A DNA stretch of 36,916 bases. Source: Candidatus Sigynarchaeota archaeon. Lineage in GTDB: Archaea; Asgardarchaeota; Jordarchaeia; Jordarchaeales; Jordarchaeaceae. Below the pieces are notes generated by a model. That model searched no databases. It was not told the DNA's origin and saw nothing but the letters and a program-made list of their open reading frames with translations. Made by a program: the position numbers and the translations under genes. Positions 22,468 to 30,658 of the stretch are shown in pieces; the first letter of the stretch is position 1; each line of letters opens with the position of its first letter. The stretch spans positions 1 through 36,916 of the forward strand of contig JAUQYY010000036.1 of the NCBI GenBank assembly GCA_030587505.1, in the 5' to 3' direction.

Positions 22468-24306
22468 ATGAGTACTGAACTGGAACGAACAGCATCGCTA
22501 TACCGGTTGCTCTTCCAACTGCCTACAATGAAAAAACTCCTAATATTATCTGTTACCTCGTCTCTAACTGTCGGCGTCACCATCAGGCTAATCGCCTATT
22601 TTTCTTTATACCCGATTAACAATTTAATTATGGGAATCATTCAAGGGAGCGTCATCCTATTTACCCCCATTGTCTTGTCAACCCTAATAGTACGTCCCCT
22701 CCTAAAGGGCAATGACCTTGTTTGGAACACAAGACGCCTATTTGCATTATCCTTTCTATGTATGCTCTTTCTAAGTGCAGCTTATCTCGTAGGAGCCATA
22801 ATCTCCAGCCTAACAAACCAAATTATCCTACTCTACATAGCCTTTATCCTTGGAGCCTCCCTCATATTTATGATAAGATTACTAGTGTTTCGCGTAATGG
22901 CCGAATTCAGCATCCCCAAGTTGCTAGCAGCCGCTATTTCACAACCTCTATTCTGCGTAGGCGCATTCCTGCTCTTCGACCCATTTACCTCCCTTCCGAG
23001 AATAGCTGAAACCGTGATAATGTTCACAATCACCCTAGCCGTATCCGGTACCGCCGTAGCGCTGTATCTCTGGCTGGTGAATAGACCCCTTCTCAAAGCT
23101 TTGGGGGTTGGAGGCCTACGCTTCCTCTACGGTTTTCTCCTAGACTGGATAGAAAACGAGCCACGCGTACTTGAGGAAAGCTTCGAAAAAATAGGAGAAA
23201 CCACTTCGCTCCCAGTGCTCACCCTCCTATTTAAGCACTCAAACGCCTTAAGTAGCGTACTTGTTGTCCCCAATATCCACCCAGGCCCATTCAAGAACGT
23301 TGGTGGCAGCGAAATGCCACACATCATCGCAAAACACATAACAGAAAAAACTGGAGCCATAACCTCCGTGGCACACGGCCCCTCCACACACGGCCAGAAC
23401 CCCGTTTCCTCCAAGGAAATTAAAAAGGTCCTCCAAGCCGTTGAAAGCTCTCTAAAACAATCCAACTTCACATCAAGAGCCAGCCAATTCGTTAGATACA
23501 CCGAAGACGAAGTAAAAGTGAGCTGCCAAATCTTCGGAAACCTAGCCCTACTCACGGCAACACTATCCCCCACAAGCTTCGACGACATAAGCCCCACTCT
23601 GGGAGAACAGATAATAGAAGCCGCCAAGAGTGAAGGCGTAGAGGACGCTTTCCTAATCGACGCACACAATTGCGGTGGCGAAGTCGTTACACCCATTTTA
23701 CCCAACACCGAAACCGCGAAAAAAATGATCCACGCAGCAAAAATGGCGGTTAGAAACGCAATAACCAAAACAAGCACGCAAATCAAGATGAGCGCTGCAC
23801 AATCAAACCTCAAAACCCTAGGCAAACCAGAAGGTATAGGCCCAGCAGGAATCACAGTTTACGTAATAGACATATCAGGGCAAAAGACCGCCTACATAAT
23901 AATAGACGGAAACAACATGGTACCCGGGCTAAGAGAAAAAATAATCGACGAAATCCAAAAAACAGGCATCCAAGAAGCAGAAGTGATGACCAGCGACACC
24001 CACACGGTCAACGCCGTATCCCTAAACCCCCGAGGCTACAACGCCGTAGGCCAAGTTGGAAACCAAGAAGAACTGGTAACAACCATCGCAAAAATGGCAA
24101 AGGAGGCCACAGCAAACCTCCAACCCGTAAAAACGGCTCACACTGTAAAAAACGCGGAGAAAATCAAGATTGTCGGCGAGAAACAAATGAACCTCCTAAC
24201 CTCCCAAATAGTAAAATCCGTCTCAACAGCAAAAAAATCCCTCCTCCTAATCATACTCGCAATGCTACTAAACACCCTAATCCCCCTTCTACTCTTCGTT
24301 TCATAG
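22468..24306 (+). CDS. DUF2070 family membrane protein
   Basis: A 612-residue archaeal DUF2070 protein. About seven N-terminal membrane helices (residues 20-215) precede a soluble domain with VVPNIHPGPFKNVGGSEMP, HGPSTHGQNPV, DAHNCGGEVVTP and MTSDTHTVNAV. One more membrane helix lies at the C-terminus (KKSLLLIILAMLLNTLIPLLLF). The histidine/aspartate clusters suggest a metal-dependent active site in the soluble part, but the family's function is unknown. AAGGTAGG precedes ATG 22468. The coding strand is strikingly G-poor: 24241-24300 has 24 C and 3 G. This begins the C/A-rich block that runs to about 27.0 kb. Confidence 0.92.
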   Translation: MSTELERTASLYRLLFQLPTMKKLLILSVTSSLTVGVTIRLIAYFSLYPINNLIMGIIQGSVILFTPIVLSTLIVRPLLKGNDLVWNTRRLFALSFLCMLFLSAAYLVGAIISSLTNQIILLYIAFILGASLIFMIRLLVFRVMAEFSIPKLLAAAISQPLFCVGAFLLFDPFTSLPRIAETVIMFTITLAVSGTAVALYLWLVNRPLLKALGVGGLRFLYGFLLDWIENEPRVLEESFEKIGETTSLPVLTLLFKHSNALSSVLVVPNIHPGPFKNVGGSEMPHIIAKHITEKTGAITSVAHGPSTHGQNPVSSKEIKKVLQAVESSLKQSNFTSRASQFVRYTEDEVKVSCQIFGNLALLTATLSPTSFDDISPTLGEQIIEAAKSEGVEDAFLIDAHNCGGEVVTPILPNTETAKKMIHAAKMAVRNAITKTSTQIKMSAAQSNLKTLGKPEGIGPAGITVYVIDISGQKTAYIIIDGNNMVPGLREKIIDEIQKTGIQEAEVMTSDTHTVNAVSLNPRGYNAVGQVGNQEELVTTIAKMAKEATANLQPVKTAHTVKNAEKIKIVGEKQMNLLTSQIVKSVSTAKKSLLLIILAMLLNTLIPLLLFVS

Positions 24307-24551
24307 CATCAATATCTAATAAATAAAAGTCTCACTAGTTGTTTTCAAAAAACGATGCGATAAAGCGTAATACTTTAAAGCAACAAATGAGATAATCTCC
24401 GAAACCCAACCTGAATTTTTAACACAACCCTTCACACCCTCAACATCTCTCCACAACCACAAGAACAAAAGCTTCCCAAAAGGTGCCTAAAAAAGCTAGG
24501 AGAAAAACAATACGAAAAGAAAAATCATCCCAAAAAATTGGAGGAAGTGCC

Positions 24552-25109
24552 TTGACAGATATAATTAAAATTCGCTTTCACGGCCGCGGAGGACAGGGTG
24601 TCGTAACCGCCAGTAGACTTGTCGCAGAGGCCGCCCTGAAGGAGGGAAAAAACGTTCAGAGTTTTCCGACGTTTGGCGCTGAGAGAAAAGGCGCTCCGAT
24701 AAAGGCATTCACCAAGATAAGCGATAAACCGATACTCAGCAGGTCACAAATCTACGATCCCGATATCGTAGTCGTACTAGACCCAACCATACTAAAGGTC
24801 GAAAAAATCACAGAAGGATTAAAGCCAGACGGTATCATAATCGTAAACATAGACAAAACACCAGAGCAATTGAAATCGGAACTAAACGTGAATAACAAGA
24901 TTGCAACAGTTGACGCGACGAAAATCGCGATAGAAATCCTCGGGGTCCCAATAACCAACACCCCAATCCTCGGGGCGCTCGCAAAAACAACAGAACTTGT
25001 ACACCTAGACTCCATTATCGAGGTAACCAAAGAACGATTCAAACAAGGCTTAGCAGAGAAAAACGTAAACGCGATAAAAAGAGCATATGAGGAGGTAAGG
25101 ATGAGTTGA
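24552..25109 (+). CDS. porC: pyruvate/2-oxoacid:ferredoxin oxidoreductase gamma subunit (locus 1)
   Basis: Gamma subunit of a heterotetrameric 2-oxoacid:ferredoxin oxidoreductase. RFHGRGGQGVVTASRLVAEAA and SFPTFGAERKGAPIKAF are diagnostic. I set the start at TTG 24552 (MTDIIKIRFHG, 185 aa) because GGAGG lies 7 nt before it. The GTG at 24483 would add a lysine/arginine tail foreign to the family. The stop overlaps the start of the ferredoxin subunit (TTGA), indicating tight coupling. Order in this operon is gamma-delta-alpha-beta. In the cell it oxidises pyruvate or a related 2-oxoacid to acyl-CoA and reduces ferredoxin. Confidence 0.95.
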   Translation: MTDIIKIRFHGRGGQGVVTASRLVAEAALKEGKNVQSFPTFGAERKGAPIKAFTKISDKPILSRSQIYDPDIVVVLDPTILKVEKITEGLKPDGIIIVNIDKTPEQLKSELNVNNKIATVDATKIAIEILGVPITNTPILGALAKTTELVHLDSIIEVTKERFKQGLAEKNVNAIKRAYEEVRMS

Positions 25110-25396
25110 GTGAACCCAAAAACAAACTCTCAGCCTGGAACGAAGTCCCCTTCGGAGGCTACATCCTAACGCCGGGAAACGCCAGAGAATACAGAACAGG
25201 CGACTGGAGAGAAGGAAAAAAACCAGTACTACGAAAAGACAAGTGCAACAACTGCCTCCTATGCTGGATTTTCTGCCCCGAAGGCGCCATAGAACGAGAA
25301 GAAAACAGCGTCAAAATCAACTACTATTACTGTAAGGGCTGCGGAATATGCAGCGTCGAATGCCCCGTGAAAGCAATAGAAATGGAGGAAGAATAA
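25106..25396 (+). CDS. porD: 2-oxoacid:ferredoxin oxidoreductase delta subunit, 2[4Fe-4S] ferredoxin (locus 1)
   Basis: A 96-residue ferredoxin subunit with two complete cluster motifs, CNNCLLCWIFCP and CKGCGICSVECP, which pass electrons from the TPP site to external ferredoxin. The start is TTG at 25106, overlapping the gamma stop by 4 nt. It ends directly against the alpha ATG at 25397 with no spacer. The N-terminal segment (WNEVPFGGYILTPGNAREYRTGDW) is the usual docking arm of PorD. Confidence 0.96.
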   Translation: MSEPKNKLSAWNEVPFGGYILTPGNAREYRTGDWREGKKPVLRKDKCNNCLLCWIFCPEGAIEREENSVKINYYYCKGCGICSVECPVKAIEMEEE

Positions 25397-26593
25397 ATGG
25401 GAAAAATCGTTGCGTTAACCGGAAACGAAGCGGTAGCCCACGCCGTAAAACAGTGCAGACCCGACGTAATCGCTATGTACCCCATCACCCCCCAAACACA
25501 AATCGTTGAGGAACTATCACAGTTTCATGCTAACGGCGAGATCGACGCGGAGCTCATCCCCGCAGAATCCGAACACTCAGCAATGTCAGCATGCATCGGC
25601 GCCTCCCTGACCGGAGCCAGAGTATTCACCGCCTCCGCCTCCCAGGGAATCGCGCTGATGTATGAAATGCTATTCGTCGCCTCATCTTTCAGGCTACCAA
25701 TAGTCATGGCCGTATCCAACAGAGCGCTAAACAGCCCCCTAAACATATGGAACGATATGAGCGACACCATGGGCGTCCGAGACTGCGGCTGGATCCAAAT
25801 CTACAACCAAAACGTCCAAGAATCCTACCACACAATCATCCAAGCATTCAAAATAGCAGAAGACAAAGAAGTACAACTACCCGTAATGTCATGCCACGAC
25901 GGCTTCGTCATAAGCCACGCAACCGAAGGCCTACAACTCCTAGAACAAAAAGAAATCGACGGCTTCCTACCCCCTCGAGAAGCGATACACCCAATAGACG
26001 TCAAAAACCCCATCACCGTCGGATGCGTAGGAATACCCGAATACTACCCAGAAATCAAAGTCCAACAAGAAGTAGCCACACAAAACTCCCTAAAAATCAT
26101 CAAAAAAGTCTTCCAAGACTTCAACAGCAGATTCGGCACAAACTACAGCGTTCTCTCCCCCCACGAAATGGACGACGCCGAAGTCGCATTACTAGCCATA
26201 GGCTCACTGGCTGGAACCGCCAAAGAAGCCGTCGACAAAATGAGAAAAGAAGGAAAAAAAGTGGGCATCGTAGCACTCCGCGTCTTCCGCCCCTTCCCCC
26301 ACAAAGAACTATGCGACTCTCTCAAAAACGTAAAAGCCGTCGGCGTCATAGACCGCAACATCAGCTTCGGATCCATGGGTGGAGCACTCAGCATGGAAGT
26401 AAGAGCAGCACTATACGAACTCAAAAACAGACCACACGTAATGAGCTTCCCCACAGGCCTAGGCGGACGAGACACACGACCCGAACACTTCGAAAAAGTC
26501 ACAGAAATCCTCCTCGAAGTCGCCCAAAAAGACAGCATTGAAGAAAACTACAAAGTTGTGGGCTGCAGAGGCCCAGGATGCATAGAAGTATAA
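25397..26593 (+). CDS. porA: pyruvate:ferredoxin oxidoreductase alpha subunit (locus 1)
   Basis: Alpha subunit of 398 residues, intact. The conserved YPITPQTQIVEELSQF lies near residues 28-43, with ESEHSAMSACIGASLTGARVFTASASQG and RALNSPLNIWNDMSDTMGVRD, which fits pyruvate-type enzymes. The C-terminus ends CRGPGCIEV. It serves as the internal control for the second locus, since its YPITPQT motif is uninterrupted. The coding strand is extremely C/A-rich: 25801-25860 has 27 A, 19 C, 9 T and 5 G. The stop overlaps a possible early ATG of beta by 16 bp. Confidence 0.96.
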   Translation: MGKIVALTGNEAVAHAVKQCRPDVIAMYPITPQTQIVEELSQFHANGEIDAELIPAESEHSAMSACIGASLTGARVFTASASQGIALMYEMLFVASSFRLPIVMAVSNRALNSPLNIWNDMSDTMGVRDCGWIQIYNQNVQESYHTIIQAFKIAEDKEVQLPVMSCHDGFVISHATEGLQLLEQKEIDGFLPPREAIHPIDVKNPITVGCVGIPEYYPEIKVQQEVATQNSLKIIKKVFQDFNSRFGTNYSVLSPHEMDDAEVALLAIGSLAGTAKEAVDKMRKEGKKVGIVALRVFRPFPHKELCDSLKNVKAVGVIDRNISFGSMGGALSMEVRAALYELKNRPHVMSFPTGLGGRDTRPEHFEKVTEILLEVAQKDSIEENYKVVGCRGPGCIEV

Positions 26594-26607
26594 AGGAAGT
26601 GAAAAAC

Positions 26608-27540
26608 ATGTCCCTCAAAAGTCTACCCACACAAGAATACTTCACTCAAGGACACAGACTATGCTCCGGCTGCGGCGCCGCAGTAACACTAAGACAAATA
26701 TTCGCCGCCCTCGACAAACCCCCAATAATAGTCAACGCCACCAGCTGCGTCGAAGTATCCACCACCCCCTACCCCTACACCGCATGGACAGTCCCCTGGA
26801 TACACCCCGCATTCGAATGCACCGCCGCAACCGCCTCCGGCATAGAAGCAGGACTCAAAGCACTCCAGAGAAAAGGCCGAAGCCCCAAAACCGACAACCC
26901 AATCATAGCCATCGCAGGAGACGGCGGCACCTACGACATCGGACTACAAGCACTATCCGGAGCACTAGAAAGAGGACACAACTTCACCTACATCTGCTAC
27001 AACAATTCCGCCTACATGAACACCGGTATTCAAAGAAGCGGAGCCACCCCAAAGTTCGGATGGACGACAACCAGCGCCGTGGGCAAAAAGATTCCGGGCA
27101 AAGTTGAATTCCCGAAGGACATTATGAAAATTGTGGTTGCGCACGAGATTCCATACGCGGCCACCGCGAGTCCAGCCTACCCAATGGACCTAATAAGAAA
27201 GGTACGAAAAGCGATTACCGTTGAAGGACCATCATTCATAGTGGTTTTGGCTCCGTGCCCCCGAGGTTGGAGGACCGAATCTTCCCTAACCATCGAAATC
27301 GCCCGGCTCTCGGTGCTTACCCGCTACTGGCCGCTCTACGAGGTGGAAAACGGAAGGTACAAAATAACAAAGAAAGTCGTTAAAAAAAGACCGGTGGAAG
27401 AGTACTTGAAGCACCAAGGAAGGTTCAGGCACCTCTTTAGACCAGAGCGTCGAGATGATTTAATAAAGGAGATCCAAGATTACGTAGACAAAAAATGGCA
27501 TGAACTCCTCGTTTTGGAAGAAGCGACATCAAAACTTTAA
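26608..27540 (+). CDS. porB: pyruvate:ferredoxin oxidoreductase beta subunit (locus 1)
   Basis: TPP-binding beta subunit of 310 residues. CSGCGAAVTLRQI provides two of the cluster cysteines. The TPP motif is GDGGTYDIGLQALSGALERGHNFTYICYNNSAYMNTGIQRSG, and CPRGWR follows. I choose ATG 26608 (MSLKSLPTQEYF) because AAGGAAGTG precedes it. ATG 26578 lies inside the alpha gene. Base composition changes within the gene: 26761-26820 has 28 C and 9 G, but 27061-27120 has 15 C and 18 G. That marks the end of the C/A-rich block at about 27.03 kb. Confidence 0.95.
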   Translation: MSLKSLPTQEYFTQGHRLCSGCGAAVTLRQIFAALDKPPIIVNATSCVEVSTTPYPYTAWTVPWIHPAFECTAATASGIEAGLKALQRKGRSPKTDNPIIAIAGDGGTYDIGLQALSGALERGHNFTYICYNNSAYMNTGIQRSGATPKFGWTTTSAVGKKIPGKVEFPKDIMKIVVAHEIPYAATASPAYPMDLIRKVRKAITVEGPSFIVVLAPCPRGWRTESSLTIEIARLSVLTRYWPLYEVENGRYKITKKVVKKRPVEEYLKHQGRFRHLFRPERRDDLIKEIQDYVDKKWHELLVLEEATSKL

Positions 27541-27749
27541 CCGGCGTCTCCATGTACGGACCAGAGATGTCAACCATCCGGTGACCTGCAACCTAAACTC
27601 GAAAAAGAAGTACCGAGAACTTCCTATAAGTTCCCCCTTATTACTTTTTCCTGAATTCACTTAGCAGATACAGGTAGAGTATGCTTCCTCGGTTAGAATT
27701 GTAGAAATTAAAAAAGGGATGGATCCGAGTACCTCTTGCTTGGTCTACT

Positions 27750-28022
27750 TTACCTACTGAGCGTAATCTCTATGGCGGAAACGTTCGCCGTGTCTCCTTC
27801 TGACGTGTTGATTGTCTCTGTGCCTATCTTGATGTCCTTGACTTTGAGGTCGTTCATAAACCTAGTTCGCAGGATTTCGGCAACATCGACCGCTCTGCTG
27901 ATGGACCTTCCTCGTGCTTTTAGTACGATCTCATCAGCGCCGCTGTTTAACTGCGTAACACACGCCAAAACATAGCTCATAACGCTCTTACGGCCAATAA
28001 AAATTGTGTTTTCATCTGACAA
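27750..28022 (-). CDS. albA: Alba chromatin protein
   Basis: A 90-residue DNA/RNA-binding chromatin protein. NTIFIGRKSVMSYVLACVTQLN has the lysine of the DNA-binding motif, and EIVLKARGRSISRAVDVAEILRTRF is the family core. The start is TTG 28022, preceded by GAGGTGA at normal spacing. It sits leftward between the two beta-subunit genes, at the centre of the strand-composition switch. The flanks 27541-27749 and 28023-28189 hold no further gene that I can see. Confidence 0.96.
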   Translation of the reverse strand: MSDENTIFIGRKSVMSYVLACVTQLNSGADEIVLKARGRSISRAVDVAEILRTRFMNDLKVKDIKIGTETINTSEGDTANVSAIEITLSR

Positions 28023-28189
28023 TACGGTTCACCTCTGGCACCCTTCTTTTAGGGGTTAGCGACTCGGCAGCAGACTTGCCGTTCAACCGTTATGGACACT
28101 AAAATTTCATGTAGACCGTATTAATAAAGATACCCCCAGAAAATTGTTTGAAAGTTTGAAGGTGTTCCTAGTGCTCAGCGTCTCTCAGG

Positions 28190-29098
28190 TTAGTATAAGG
28201 GACACCCTTCCTCCAGCTTCTTATACCTTTCCCACTCTCTGTCTACCCACCGCTGAAGCTCTTGAATCTCCTCCTTGATTTTACTGAATCTGCCCTGAAG
28301 TTCTAGGTACTCCCTGATAGGTTTTCTTTTCGACGGATCCAGAAGTCGTTTGCTGGGCGCGCTCAACTTAAACTCCCCATTCTCGATTTCGTACAAAACC
28401 CACATTCCCGTCTGCACCGCCAATTTACCGATTTCCACCGTTAACTCTGTGTCAAAACGCCACCCTGGAGGACACGGCGCCAGAATATGAATGTACTTCG
28501 TACCCTCAATACTCTTGGCCTTCTTCACCTTCTCATAAAGGTCCTTTGAATAACTAGGCACTGCGGTGGCAACGTAGGGGATTCCGTGAGCTGCCATGAT
28601 CATAGGAACGTTCTTCTTGTTCTGCTTTTTACCAAAGGGCGTCGTAGTTGTCCAAGCACCTAAAGGAGTAGAACCGCTTCTTTGAGTACCCGTGTTCATG
28701 TAAGCTTCGTTGTCATAGCAGATGTAGATGAAGTTGGTGCCTCTTTCGGCTGCTCCTGAGAGTGCTTGGATTCCGATGTCTACTGTGCCGCCGTCTCCTG
28801 CCCATGTTACTACGTTGATGTCTTTTCTGTGTAGGTATTCTAATGCGGCTGCGATTCCGGATGCGACGGATCCGCCGGCGGCGAATGCCATGTCGAAGTA
28901 GGTGACGCCTGCGGCTGAGCGGGGCCACCACCCGCAGTAGACGTTGGCGCAGGATGCGGGTACTACCATTACGGTTTTTTTTCCTAGGGCTTTTAGGACC
29001 CATCTTAGGGCGAGTGTTGATCCGCATCCTTGGCATGCAGAGTTGCCGGGTAGCCAGAGTTCTTCCGGGGCTTCGGAGTATAGTGCTTTTATTGCCAT
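28190..29098 (-). CDS. porB: pyruvate:ferredoxin oxidoreductase beta subunit (locus 2)
   Basis: A second beta subunit of 302 residues: CQGCGSTLALRWVLKALGKK, GDGGTVDIGIQALSGAAERGTNFIYICYDNEAYMNTGTQRSG and CPPGWRFD. It is clearly paralogous to the beta gene at 26608, with long identical nucleotide stretches around the TPP motif. It is transcribed leftward, divergently from the gamma-delta and alpha genes of locus 2, an unusual split for this enzyme. Its N-terminal half lies in a block where the plus strand is T/G-rich (28801-28860: 23 T, 15 G, 13 C, 9 A). No strong ribosome site is seen before the ATG at 29098. Confidence 0.95.
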   Translation of the reverse strand: MAIKALYSEAPEELWLPGNSACQGCGSTLALRWVLKALGKKTVMVVPASCANVYCGWWPRSAAGVTYFDMAFAAGGSVASGIAAALEYLHRKDINVVTWAGDGGTVDIGIQALSGAAERGTNFIYICYDNEAYMNTGTQRSGSTPLGAWTTTTPFGKKQNKKNVPMIMAAHGIPYVATAVPSYSKDLYEKVKKAKSIEGTKYIHILAPCPPGWRFDTELTVEIGKLAVQTGMWVLYEIENGEFKLSAPSKRLLDPSKRKPIREYLELQGRFSKIKEEIQELQRWVDREWERYKKLEEGCPLY

Positions 29099-29728
29099 TT
29101 TCTGATTCCCTTTCTCTTTGATTCTTTGGATTAATTAAACAGAAAAGTACCCCTTTAAAAAGTTAGTGTGTAATAACGGTTGCATACTTTTTCCGGGTGT
29201 TGTGGAGGGCACCGAAATTCTGTTGGCTTCGGTCTGGTCGTGATTTTTGTGTGCAGATAAAGACCGTTTGTTCCTGTGGGTGGGTTTCGTTGAGTTTCCT
29301 TGTGTTGTGTGTACTTCTGGGGGTTGTGCCGCTATTTTTAGGGATTTTGTGTTTTGGGTGTTTTTGTGGGGTTTGAGCGGTGGTGCGGTCTGTTGGTTTG
29401 GTAACCGTTGCGTAGGTTAGACTTGGCTTCTTTGGGGGTCTGCTTCTCGTCTTTTTAATTGTTCTGCATACTTTTTCTACTTTCTATTTTTCCTGGTTTT
29501 TCTTCTTACCGCTGGTTGGTAGGGTTTAGTGTTCCTCGGGTGGTGTTTCTCGTTTGTGCTTGTTTACTGTCTGGGTGTCTTGCGTAAATTTTAAGTTTGG
29601 AGGATGTTTTTTCTTCCCATTCTAGTCAAATTTTATTACCCAAAACTGTTTTAAGCACGGAATTATGTAAACCTAGTAAACTTATACTTTCGTTGATGGG
29701 AACACTTGCTTTGGAGGTACATAGGTAA
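29099..29728. other. 630-bp G/T-rich divergent intergenic region of locus 2
   Basis: This is the largest gap in the window. The plus strand is heavily G/T: 29281-29340 has 29 T, 19 G, 8 C and 4 A. I find no frame with coding character, no tRNA and no clean hairpin. It must contain the promoters of beta-2 (left) and gamma-delta-2 (right). ACTTATACTTTC near 29680 is a plausible TATA region for the rightward genes. The rest may be a long leader, a non-coding transcript or decayed sequence. Confidence 0.4.
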
Positions 29729-30655
29729 ATGCCGGCTCAGGTGTATGAGACTCGATGGCATGGTCGCGGCGGTATGGGTACGGTTACGGCGGCCCGGATC
29801 TTAGCTGAGGCTGCGTTCCATGAAGGATTTAGAGGAGTTCAGACGATACCTTTTTTCGGTGCGGAGCGTCGCGGTGCTCCTGTTGCGGCTTATACGCGTT
29901 TTTCGAAGGAGCCTATTCGAATTCACTCTAATGTGTATACTCCTGATATAGTGGTTGTTGTTGATCCCACACTGTTTGAGTCTGGTATGGTTAATATTAC
30001 TGGTGGTTTGAAGGCGGGAGGAATTCTTATTATTAACGCTCCGGAGAACTCTGAGATACTTAGTGAGGTTGGGAAGCTTCCCAAGGGCGCTAAGGTTTTT
30101 ACGGTGGATGCTACTTCTATTTCTATTAAGCTTGGTTTGGAGGTAGCAGGGTTAGCGCTTTCCGCTACGCCTATGCTGGGGGCTTTCGCGAAGGCTACTG
30201 GTTTGATTAGTTTGGACTCTATGTTGGAGGCGCTTGGTGAACGGTTTACGGGTGGGTCTGGTGAGAAGAATCTCAAAGCTGTTGAAATGGCGTATGAGGA
30301 GACGAAGGAATGTATTGTGCCTAATGAGCAGTACATCGATGGTAGTATGCCTGTTTCTAGGCGTGAGCGGGTGTCCCAGTTTCACAGTTGGCGGGATTTG
30401 ACGCCGATTCCCATTTCTAAGCCTTCGAAGGCGAGTATGGGGATTACTGGTGAGTGGCGGGTGTTTAGACCGGTTTATGACCGGGAGACCTGTAATAGGT
30501 GTCTGTCTTGTTGGATGTTTTGTCCTGAATCTGCGATGAGTGTGGATGAGGATGGGTATCCTGTGATTGATTATACTTATTGTAAGGGTTGTGGAGTTTG
30601 TGTGGCTGTGTGTCCTAGAAAGAGTATGCGTTTAGTAAGGGAAAAGGAGGAGTAG
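29729..30655 (+). CDS. 2-oxoacid:ferredoxin oxidoreductase gamma-delta fusion (locus 2)
   Basis: A 308-residue fusion of the gamma subunit (residues 1-190: TRWHGRGGMGTVTAARILAEAA, PFFGAERRGAPVAAY) with the 2[4Fe-4S] ferredoxin delta subunit (from about 235: CNRCLSCWMFCP and CKGCGVCVAVCP). Locus 1 encodes these as two overlapping genes. GGAGG (29713-29717) precedes ATG 29729. The stop is followed 3 bp later by the alpha ATG. The fusion fixes gamma-delta stoichiometry. The coding strand is G/T-biased, opposite to locus 1. Confidence 0.95.
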   Translation: MPAQVYETRWHGRGGMGTVTAARILAEAAFHEGFRGVQTIPFFGAERRGAPVAAYTRFSKEPIRIHSNVYTPDIVVVVDPTLFESGMVNITGGLKAGGILIINAPENSEILSEVGKLPKGAKVFTVDATSISIKLGLEVAGLALSATPMLGAFAKATGLISLDSMLEALGERFTGGSGEKNLKAVEMAYEETKECIVPNEQYIDGSMPVSRRERVSQFHSWRDLTPIPISKPSKASMGITGEWRVFRPVYDRETCNRCLSCWMFCPESAMSVDEDGYPVIDYTYCKGCGVCVAVCPRKSMRLVREKEE

Positions 30656-30658
30656 TGC

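Noticed and set aside
23127..23855. 242-codon minus-strand frame opposite DUF2070
   Set aside because: It is antisense to a well-conserved gene and open only because of the strand bias.
25747..26541. 264-codon arginine/proline-rich plus-strand frame inside porA
   Set aside because: It is a shadow created by the extreme C/A bias of porA. It has no start signal, and its low-complexity R/T/P/H composition is unlike a real protein.
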